Below are positions 34,130 to 43,685 of a stretch of 64,000 bases of DNA, in pieces. Made by a program: the position numbers and the translations under genes. Origin of the DNA: Albugo candida (lineage: Eukaryota; Oomycota; Peronosporomycetes; Albuginales; Albuginaceae). Under the pieces are notes generated by a model. That model was not told where the DNA came from. It searched no databases and saw only the letters and a program-made list of their open reading frames with translations. The DNA lies in NCBI GenBank assembly GCA_905220665.1, contig CAJNAR010000178.1, positions 124,001 to 188,000 of the forward strand. Direction: 5' to 3'. Position 1 is the stretch's first letter. The number at the start of each line of letters is the position of its first letter.

Positions 34130-34146
34130 TAGTGGGCAATCACAGT
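34130..34146. repeat. Right copy of the probable LINE target-site duplication
   Basis: TAGTGGGCAATCACAGT, pairing with 27106-27122 (one difference). It lies at the 5' end of the minus-strand LINE, just past the exact 16-mer at 34108-34123 shared with 4144-4159. Confidence 0.6.
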
Positions 34147-34775
34147 CAGCAAAACATCCAAGAATTCAGCCGATCTACAGGAAAGAACGTTCTAGTTGTA
34201 AATAAGCTATTATGTCAAAATTCTAGATTTTGACTCGCCTGCACTTCATTGTCTGAACACGTTTGGTTGAGGATCTTCGTGTCGAAACTTACAGGGACTT
34301 TCGAACAATGTAAACCAACGCTTATTTATGAAATCCGCACATCTTCCCATACTTCGTTTATTCTTTCCTGTCATTAGTTCAGACCTTTAGTAGAAAGCCT
34401 CTTGCTCAGAATGGTTCATATGACTCTGGCTACTGCAACGGCAGGTACATGACAATCGCCGAGCCGAATGATTTCCTGATCATTTTGATATCGTGAGATC
34501 AATACAGCGTGCCACGTGATGGCCCAGCCTCTTACGTTATGGTCAGCTTGCTGAAGGCTAGACTGCCAGCGAAATGTAAAAAATACAGGAATCCCTTACC
34601 TCTGATATAAATATGAGATTCTTACCGACAATTATTGTTCAACCACATATATATGCAGACTAGGGGATATGCCACCTCAAGCACCTGTCTTCTTTGCAAT
34701 ATCGAAACTCATGCGAGTTTTATTTGCATTAAGTTTGCTTGTAAATAAACCTACCGAAGTATTAGGTGTGAACAA

Positions 34776-34912
34776 GAGAATATGGGGATTTTATACCACT
34801 TTTTAAAAAATATGTGGTTTATATACCAAAAGTTAAAACAAATATGGTTTTTATACCAAAAGTTGAAAGCAAAAGGTTACCAAACGTTGAAAAATTACGG
34901 TTTATATACCAA
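34776..34912 (+). repeat. Left TIR of the Mutator-like element with tandem sub-repeats
   Basis: About five imperfect units, each containing a variant of GGTTTATATACCAAAAGTTG. The outermost unit carries GGATTTTATACCACTTTTT, shared with the right end. The repeats are in inverted orientation to those at 37275-37501. Confidence 0.8.
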
Positions 34913-35082
34913 AACGAATATTACTCGAGCGAAATTGAAAGAAAAATGAAATGTACACCAAAAATTCTGAAGTTTTTTTAAAATTATGAAAAAAATACCA
35001 AAAAGTCTGAAGTTTACACATTCTTGAGTGCTATATCGTTAGAATATTCACATCTGGCGACTATGACGACTAGTCAGCAACG

Positions 35083-37201
35083 ATGTCTACCTTGGTAAGG
35101 CACGAGAGTCAAGTGACAGCTATTCACCAAGGGACTAGGCATACGGGCGTGCATATTTTTACTCACGCGACAAAATATCAAATTCGATTATTGAATACAC
35201 CGAAAAAGTTGGACGAGCGTTTCGTGCCATATCGAGGGACCACAGACGCTACGAGGTGTTGTGTGTCGATCCAAATTGCAGCTTCGCAGTCACTCTTGCG
35301 TACGGTAGGGAATTTGAGCCGCCTCATACGTTCGTGCCATACACATGCGCTGCTACGAGGGTTGACTTGGCTTCATACGAAGCGATTCGTGGAAACAAGA
35401 CTTCGTACGTCGCTTAGATTGACTCGGCCCTCCAGTTCGTCATTGATATGGGTCGTGACGCCAGTCGAGCTGAGATGCAGAAGAAGCTGATGGCTGATTG
35501 GCGTCGATTGACGTACCAAACTTGTGTCGAAGCTTGCATTCGCCTCAAATCGCAACTCTTCGATGAAGATCGCACGCAGTACCAGTTTATCTTGTCATAC
35601 GTACACGAAATGTACAAGCGCGGACACAAGGTAGATATCACGTTGCGTGAGGACAAAATGTTTCGGGTTGTCATCGTATACAAGCCCGACATTCATGTGC
35701 TTCGCGAATTTGCAGATCACGGTATCAATCTGGATGGCACATTTATGAAGCACAAATATGGTGGAGTCCTGTTGAAGGTGGAACATGTTGAAGAAATGAT
35801 GACGAAGCCATATCGAAATGCGTGGACTACATAACATTCTTGTATTGTAGCGAGGCGTTTCGTATTTAGCTGAACAATAATAATAAATCAATATACCAAT
35901 TTTCTATTCGAAACTAAAGACCGTGTTCTAGTTTGCTTCCCTGTGTCGTGTCTGTCGTAACAACATCAGGGTTTAACAAGTCCTTCTTGTCGCTTGCTGT
36001 AAAAACAGCAACAATGAGATCCAAATTGTCGCGGTGGCTTGGTTATCAGGCGAGACAAAAGACATTTGGTCATGGTTCCTGGACTTTTTTCTACGCTCTA
36101 TAGAAGCGCCAGCATCCATCACTCCAACCGTGACAAGGATTCATTCCGGCGATGCAAGTTAAAGCAAGTGGCATCCCTCCCTTTTTTTGGGTTCGTCACA
36201 TGCTCGAGAATTTCAACGTCAAGTTTCGCAATGCTACATTGAAGGACCAGGCATGGAATCTGGCCAAGTCCTTGACGGTTGCGTCGTTCAAACGGCGAGC
36301 CAGTGAGTTGAAGAAAAAGAACGCAAAGGCGCTGCAATGGCTACTCGATGCAGACAAGTTCAAATGGGCTGCCGCGTATAGTATAAGTCCGCGCATCGGG
36401 ACCATGACTAGCAACAATATGAAGTCTGTAAATAAAGTCCTGCTTGAAGCTAGAGAGAAGACACTTCTGGACTGTCTCATGGCGGTCGAAAAGTACATAG
36501 GAATCAAGCGGGTTGAATTCTTCGCCAAGTCGGCTTCGTGGGGGAAACTCACAGCTTACGCAACCAAGGAATTCGAGCGCAAGCGCTTTGTATCTGTCGT
36601 TGACAAGATCCAAATCATCCCGAGCTGCCTGTCATCCTTCGTGGTCAAGGTCAGAAAGGATAGAGAGCTTCCTGTCGAGTATTCTGTCGATCTAGGTAAT
36701 CCTGTAAATCCGTGTTCTTGTGGCTACTTTGGCGATATAAAAGAGCCATGCTCTGAGTAGCGATAGTTTTACCTTCCATCATGTTTATAAAGGGAAACTC
36801 ATCTGCGCGATGCCATAATTCGACCGGTAGCGTACAACCAACATGACGTAACCACTTGATAGAAGCATTAACACTCTGAATGCTGCGCGGCGATATGACA
36901 ATTGCAATTCCTCGATCAAATGTTGATGAAGGCAGTATCAGACCGGGATTTTCATCCTGTAGTAGCTTTTGACCTGTAGCAGCGGTTGCTGGTGGGTTTG
37001 GCTTGAACGCTTTTGCTTGAAGTGCGTGGCCAAGCACATTTCGAAATTCGTGACATGGAATTTAGACCTTCGCTCGTTGGGCGAAAGAACTCGAAGCGAA
37101 TCGAGTCTCAGGCTGCGACAGAAGCTTTTAAGGAGAAGCGCAGCAACAAGTGTACTACATGCGATAACAGCGGCTACAAGAAGTGCACCTGCACGGACTA
37201 A
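35083..37201 (+). pseudogene. MULE transposase, frameshifted and partly deleted
   Basis: Pieces in different frames read as one transposase. An N-terminal DNA-binding-like part at about 35245-35420 has a C-x4-C pair (LCVDPNCSFAVTL). Then 35448-35834 includes the first catalytic Asp in GINLDGTFMKHKYGG. 36152-36760 holds the C-terminal half (FNVKFRNATLKDQAWNL, MTSNNMKSVN) and ends with a SWIM-type zinc finger start (CSCGYFGDIKEPCSE) that lacks its final His. A short tail at about 37090-37201 has paired cysteines (CTTCDNSGYKKCTC). The stretch expected to hold the second catalytic Asp, around 35835-36150, is not recognisable. The element therefore cannot move itself. Confidence 0.75.
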
Positions 37202-37274
37202 TCTTTTCCTACTGATAAAACAATATATTTTTCATAATTTTACTTTAGACCTTTTGGTGTATTTTTCATAATTT

Positions 37275-37501
37275 TACGATTTGGCCCGTGTAATATTCGT
37301 TTTGGTGTATAAACCGTACTTTTTCAACGTTTGGTATATAAACCATATCTGTTCAACTTTTGGTATATAAACCATATTTGTTCAACTTTTGGTAGATAAA
37401 CATATTTTTTCAACCTTTGGTATAAAAACCATATTTTCTCAACTTTTGGTATATAAACCATATATTTTGAAAAAAGTGGTATAAAATCCATAGGTTCCCT
37501 T
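37275..37501 (-). repeat. Right TIR of the Mutator-like element with tandem sub-repeats
   Basis: At least six units of the type CAACTTTTGGTATATAAACC on the plus strand, the inverse of the left-end units, ending AAAAGTGGTATAAAATCC. More units are present than at the left end, so the arrays have expanded or contracted independently. Confidence 0.8.
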
Positions 37502-37980
37502 TGAACAATTAAATGTCATCTTAGCCGAGTATTTATAGAAGCGAAATCGGTTGATCATACAGTCATTTAGGCTACCCTGCTGAGAAGGGACCGATAAGGT
37601 ATTCGTGGTATAATTTCTAGCTGGAGAAAGCTTTGTATAATTGTAACGCGCTCTATACATGCGAGATGCATAAGCTAATACATCGCAGAAACAGCTGTTT
37701 ATTTCTTATGGTACGCGTATTACGACACGTTGTATATCAAGTCTTTACGTTCCGTAATTAGTCAAGTTGGTATCATACATACGGATTGCGGAAAAACGAG
37801 TTTTTCTTCCTGTAGGAGCTTCCTATACAGACGAGATTCAAAAGACCTAGAAAGGCAGAGGACAACGTTAGTAGCAGAGGCTGCTCGACAATATTCTTTA
37901 CATTTTAATGGAGTGGTTCATTTCACTATTGCAACGTTCTTCCCTTCACTCACCATTCTCTCCTTGTCATCAACATTCCA

Positions 37981-38454
37981 ATGATATCATTTTGCATACT
38001 CCTACTCAATGCCATATCGATAGACGCGCATCAGGCAATTCATGGTCCTGCTTCGTGTCCAACTAGTAAGGCACCTCGCTCGGTCCACCTAATAGAGTGT
38101 TTAGACTGTACCTCTTTCCCGTATCATGGACCCTGGAAAAACTACAACTCAATGTATTGGAATCTTAATTATTGTACAAATCAGATAAACCCCCTTGTCC
38201 AAACGTTTTGTTTGCGCATGTTTAATAACTACATCGAAGAATTTGTGCAGATACGGGGAAAGAAAAACGAGGGCGATGGAATGCTTCCAGGTTATTTTTG
38301 GCTATTAAATCATCCAGAACCAGGAGTAGTCATCACTTATATGAATAGCAAATGGTTCCGTGGCAAAGATTATTTTGAAGATTTCAAAACATTTTCTCAC
38401 AAAGTGCATTTTTTTATCATAGCCCAATGCACTACAATCAATCACCCAAAGTAA
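37981..38454 (+). CDS. Small secreted four-cysteine protein (family member B)
   Basis: 157 residues from an ATG with a clear signal peptide (MISFCILLLNAISIDAHQ). Conserved cysteines are in LDCTSFPY, LNYCTNQ, QTFCLRM and IAQCTTI. Spacing between the second and third is 11 residues and between the third and fourth about 72, matching member A. Shared blocks are LDC-x2-FPY, a GYFWLL (YF) motif, a NSKWFRGKDY block and the hydrophobic HKVHFFII. Copies A and B sit at the same relative place in the duplicated segment, so they arose with it and then diverged at most positions while keeping the cysteines. Function unknown; host-directed secretion is a guess. Confidence 0.65.
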   Translation: MISFCILLLNAISIDAHQAIHGPASCPTSKAPRSVHLIECLDCTSFPYHGPWKNYNSMYWNLNYCTNQINPLVQTFCLRMFNNYIEEFVQIRGKKNEGDGMLPGYFWLLNHPEPGVVITYMNSKWFRGKDYFEDFKTFSHKVHFFIIAQCTTINHPK

Positions 38455-41400
38455 ACTTCGTGCATGGTTGGGACGTGGGTTGCATATTTCTCCTTTTCCT
38501 GATTGTTTGATATAGATATCTGTGATCTGTGAAAACACTTCGATTATTTTTTCTTGTCATTGCCTGGCGCGCATCGCTAGCACGTATTGAATGCAATATT
38601 CGTATAGTCTGCAATTATCATAATCTCATTACCGCGCTATGAAAGTGAAGTATCCTCTACAATACACGACAGTGCCTTTATCTATCCCACCCGTACGCTG
38701 TCGTATTGTGCGCTGTTAGGAGCACCATGTAAAAATGTGATCAGTGGACCATCACTCCAAAGCAACCAATCTATCCGCATGCATTCGCATTTCGTTTTCA
38801 GGATAAAATAACTTGGAATTCAAATGCACAAACAATCGTATCATCAATCCGAAACATAGTTACAAAGCAGCTAGCTTGGCTTACTTCTTGATTAACAGAT
38901 TTCGACTCAGCGGACAGACTTCCACGTATCGCAGAACTGCTTAAAGTTTTGAGCTTACAGGCTACGCCACGAGACTAGTGCAGTCTCGTTTGGTACAATG
39001 TATGCATTGCTTGACGACATGGTGGTCGTGACTGCGCGAATAAGATAAAGATTATTTGCATTCTGTGATGACGGTTTATATTGCGTAAGATACTACCCTA
39101 CCTATTTAAGCTAATAGCATCATAGGAAGTGATGAATGCACGGACGAAATGACTACTGTCGCTCTCAAGGCTATCTCCAGCTTAGAACAACCGGTACATA
39201 GCAAATGAGACGACTAAAATTGATGAAAAAAGCGCTCGCTGAGTAGGCTAAGTAAAAAAGCATCAGTGAAGCCTTTTCACACACGACTATCAAGGTCCTC
39301 TACCCAGCGCTAATGAGACAGACCACGTGAACTTGAAATAGTCTGTCTGTGTACTTGGATTACCCATTTTAATGGTGAAGAAGCTCGCTTTGCCTCCAGA
39401 AGTATCAATAAGGTGGTAGTCATAAATGAGGTCAATTTGTGATGGAAGCTCGTGCAATGCGACCGAAACTCAAGTCAAGGTTCGGAATTACTCGATGTCG
39501 TATTCCACGTTTCTCAAAATAACCCAATAAAAATGTAGATTTCGGTATCATATATCTCTACGGGCGTGAGAAACTCAGGTCATCAAGCATTGTATTTCGT
39601 GGTATTTTTTCCGTGTAAAAATATCATCCGTGTCATGATCGAGGCTTCATATAGAAAGAGTAAGCATGATGATAAAAGTTTTACTTGAACCTGAGATCCA
39701 CTTGCATACGAGGTTGACCATTCGTTTACTTCAAGCGGAATTTCATTGCACGGTGTAAACGATACAACCAGAGGTCATGTCGCTATCTTGTTTATCCGTT
39801 GACGCTGTCGTGTCTTTGGAACCGTATCAAGCTATTTCGAATAAGTGCAATGACTATGAGCGTTAAAGGCTAACCTTAAAAGTCGGACCCACAGTTCAAG
39901 CCTATATATATCACCTCAAAACCTGATACATATTGATTTCATTTGGTGCTTCGACACATAAGAACCAGAGCGAATAGATAGGGCTTGCGCGGGACCCACC
40001 AACATCGAGGCTAGTATGTGAAATAGAATGACGATGCTACGCAGCAAAATCGTTGAGTACAGGTTATAGAATCGATGAATACAGAAAATATGACGCAAAC
40101 AGAGAGCGTGTTTGGTGACGTTACACAGCTAATCAGTCCCGAAGCGCTTCATGGTAAACATTTTTCTTATTTTGCTCTAGTCTGCTAATAGATCGTTCCA
40201 TGTCTGTTCGACCGTGTACTTCAAGTTTTCTGAAGATATTAAGATGGCATTTACATTATTCTGCCCACATAGTCTTACCGCACGTCATCCAGATTACGTC
40301 AGGGCAACACTTCACCGATATTGACGAAGTATCGGTGGCTCTTAGACAAAACTGACAGCTGAAAGAAGCTGATATGTCAGCGACGACAATAAATGAGTGC
40401 AGTCACGATCATTATGATCTATTTGCACAATTAGTAAGAAATTGCACGGAGGCTTGGTGCCGAAGCCATTAAGTGTTCTGGGACTAAGCGTGCGATGCTC
40501 AATTGAATGAATGAGCTGCGAAATCAGCGTGGCTTTCACCTTCACCAAGGTGATGCTGAACGAATATGTAGGGACTAGCTAGTATTAGACCAAGACTGAA
40601 TGATTGACCTCGTAGCTGATTTTGTCTAAGACTCGAACAAGATCTGACTTCTCGACGCTGACCGAGTAGCTGTTTAAGCTGGCAAGAAATCGTCAGAGAT
40701 GTTGCGGAACCTTAGAGTCTTAAAAGTGTACAATGCGCACCAAAAAATGCATATGACGCGCTTTATAATTTGGTTTTTGCCTGTGCTAATCTATGTCGAT
40801 CCAATTTTGTATTTTGGCTGATCTGGACTCGTGCTTGTACGGGACGTGGTGAGCTGACGTATGATTCAACAAAAAAAAGGCTTATAGATCTTCAGGCGCG
40901 TGATGATACGCCAATTGTCATGTTCAGGCACACAATTGTGACTTGGCAACGCAAAAGCGCTATTGAGAACCATCGTAAAATAGCGATATCAACCAATTGA
41001 TTTTATGTCGAGACGTAAAAAGCTCGAAGTTTTGCGTCGGCAACAAGACTTTTGGTTGCAATTTAGTATCTGTATAGCACATTTCACGCCAAAACGTTAC
41101 ACAACAAGCATCTTATCAATAAAGACGCTCCTCCCGAGTCTCGGCACGCACGTCAATGGTGAAAATACGCTCACGTATTGCTTCATGCGGTCTTCAATGG
41201 CCGAATTCTGCTTCAAAGGTGAATGCGTCTCAAACGTCCAAGTATTGAAGTGTGAGAGACTTTTACGTGAGAGATGATCTCCAGCAGCTTCTGGCAACTC
41301 TATGTATCATAATTTCAACTCCCATTGTGATCATGCGTGACATTTCTTTGATGAATTGGCTGAGACAGGTAGGACAATATGTGAAAACTGCGGGCATGGG

Positions 41401-42427
41401 TAAAATGTGAGCCCAATAATGCTTTTGCGCGTCAACGACGGAGACAGAATATCAAGGCTATAGCATGATAGGAACTGACACTCTATTCTTAGCAGGCGAA
41501 GACGGATCTGAATGATTCAAGATCGGCGAGTGCATGTCACAAATCCTCAGCACAACTTCTTGCCTGTAAGTAGAAAAAAGAGTCCACTACAAGAAATGAC
41601 TTGAATCGGCACTACTTGATAAACAAAACATCTTAAATTACCCGAAGGCGTTTTGCAAATGGTATACACAGTCAGAGTCTTGTGATACCATTCCGAGACT
41701 ACACACAGAACGACGCTTTCAGAATTTCTCTATCATGTTACTCGAGGTTTCCGCGCCAAACAATATGCCGCAATGTACTGACTCATATGCCAATGCGATT
41801 GTGAAAGATCAAAATTAAAAGCCTTTTTCTTTGTTACCTAAAATTACAAACTATCTAATCCAACGGCAGTCCATCCGAAATCCTACTTGACTTTCATGAG
41901 CTGTGGGGACATACCATGCGAAAATGGAAGGCAGAAATAAGGCTCGCTATCGCGCCATAAATGTGCGTTTCCTACTTAGTTCCGAGGTAAAATGCCAAAG
42001 CAAACAAGACATGAAAAGAAATTCTGGTCGATCACGTAAAAATCTACATTGCTGCTATCGTAAAAGCAATGTTGATCCTTTCGCGAAAGGAGTGACAGAA
42101 ATCTCCATTCTATCAGGAAGAGAGAATCCTTAGCCTACAGTTGAGTCGATACAATCCATTCTACATAACTTTTCCCCTCAGCAGGATTCTTCCGTCCTTC
42201 AAATTATTTGATCTAGAATATGGTCCGACTACAAATGTTCATAATTTAGCGATCACTTCGCTGTCACCATCATCCTGAAATGTTGAACAGTAATCGATCG
42301 TTTATAGATGTATCGCTATTGACTTCAATTCTACTCCTATTGTATAATTAGGGATTCTTTCATAGGAGCTCCCTAAAAATTCTATGTAAAGGTTGTACAT
42401 ATCCAAAATCAGGTGAATAGACACCCT
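38455..42427. other. Gene-free stretch
   Basis: To about 40800 this is the distal part of duplication copy B. From 40800 to 42427 I find only short frames (for example 41005-41277 and 41903-42133) with no signal peptide, domain or splice partner. Nothing supportable as a gene. Confidence 0.45.
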
Positions 42428-43338
42428 ATGGAATCAGGTAACGCTGCTCGATGTGCCTTGTATGAGGATCTTCTTCTTCGATCTGAGCAAGGGCTTGATT
42501 CCACCAGCGTCGATAAATTTCGGTAAGAAAGCAACTTTCTGACTAGTGTTCATAAGCATTAAGTTATTACCACAGAACTCACTTTAAACTTCACAATGGG
42601 GTGTGGATCCCCACCACAACCAGCCCCGCTGCATCATTTGTATGTGCTGCTATCCCGGAGGGCCATATCAATGAAATTCACTCCATCGCTTTGGACATTA
42701 AACGAATTCTAGATCATGACCGGCCTGATCCGAGCTCCAGTTGTGCCTACTGGGTTCAACCACAAGATCTGCACTTGACCATCTTTCAGACCTCGCATCA
42801 TTCTGAACCCGTGCCTGACATCAAAAATCGCCGTGCGCAAGTGGTGAGTTTTCTGGAAGCATGTGTGCGTAAATTGCCATTGGGAATTCGCCTCTGTCCT
42901 GAACGAATACTGATAGCTTCGTCTGGTTCTGTTTTACTTCTCTATAACGCGCCTGACGAAGATTTTAACGAGGGAATTGAATGGATTCGCATTGAAGCTG
43001 CAAAAAGGATGGGCGAGTGGCTACCAAAAACACAGACGAGAACAATATGGCATTCGACGTTGGGTCGCATTCTTGAAGATCGTTCGGCTGATTCACTTTG
43101 TCAAGCACGGCGCTACTGTGATGTTCAGTCTCCAATATTGAAGGATAAAATAGGAGAAATGGAGATAAAAAAGCTATGGTATGTAGAAGAAGAAGTTTTG
43201 TACTCTATGAAAGGAAGTCGTGCTGAAATCGCGCTAAAAGGTCAGCCTGAAGCTATGGGATACTCCGCCAAGCCTATTTTACCTTGTAATACCAAATGCG
43301 AATTTTCAGGTCAATCATTTGATCAAAGTAGCGTGTAA
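42428..43338 (+). CDS. 2H phosphoesterase-like protein (2 exons)
   Basis: Exon 1 42428-42522 and exon 2 42576-43338 join across a 53-nt intron (GTAAGA ... CACAG) inside an Arg codon, giving 285 residues. Two His-containing motifs about 120 residues apart, DLHLTIFQ and IWHSTLGRI, fit the paired H-x-(T/S)-h signature of the 2H superfamily (RNA ligase-like and cyclic phosphodiesterases acting on 2',3' or 1',2' cyclic phosphates). The spacing and the surrounding strands are typical. The specific substrate cannot be told from sequence. The second exon alone would start at a GTG, so the spliced ATG is preferred. The gene opens the second gene island. Confidence 0.65.
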
Positions 43339-43685
43339 GATTAATTGGATAATACACGTCTTTTTTGAGCAAAAGAGACGTACTAAACCCCCAAACCTCA
43401 CTTCTTCCAATTTCTAATGCATATGTTGACTGGGAAGTTTCGTTCTATTTTGGTGAAGATGAATTCGACTTTGGCCAAGTACCGTAGGACAGTTAAAGCA
43501 TCTATCGTAAAGGACGACGCGTGCAGAATGCTAATCCACAATTGTAACCGCTGCTGCCAGCCAAAAATAGTAGATTTGTGGTAACAAACGTGAACAAATT
43601 GTAGTTATTTACTTTCTCAAAAACAAAGACTTTTGGGTAATTGACAAACTCCCAGCACCTCTAACGGTGTCGGAACGATTCACTA
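43339..43685. other. Intergenic, nothing recognised
   Basis: No ORF or repeat recognised; it must contain the 3' end of the 2H-like gene and the promoter of the prominin-like gene. Confidence 0.4.

Larger units (their letters stand above)
34776..37501. mobile_element. Mutator-like DNA transposon with repeat-filled terminal inverted repeats
   Basis: The left end (TATGGGGATTTTATACCAC) and the reverse complement of the right end (CTATGGATTTTATACCAC) match, followed on both sides by several imperfect units of about 27 bases with core ATATACCAAAAGTTGAA. The heptamer TGAACAA flanks both ends (34769-34775 and 37502-37508), a probable remnant of the 8-11 bp duplication typical of this superfamily. 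Inside lies a broken MULE transposase. The insertion splits duplication copy B. Confidence 0.8.
34230..40800. repeat. Segmental duplication, copy B (interrupted by a Mutator-like element)
   Basis: Collinear with 18000-21780. The part before 34770 matches about 18000-18460; the part after 37502 matches about 18480-21780. Removing the 2.73-kb insertion makes both copies about 3.8 kb long. It carries the second small secreted-protein gene at 37981-38454. No intact gene other than that is seen between 38460 and 40800. Confidence 0.8.

Noticed and set aside
37499..37980. A first exon for the secreted protein at 37981
   Set aside because: The ATG at 37981 already gives a signal peptide; frames upstream (for example 37730-37984) overlap it in another phase and have no signal.
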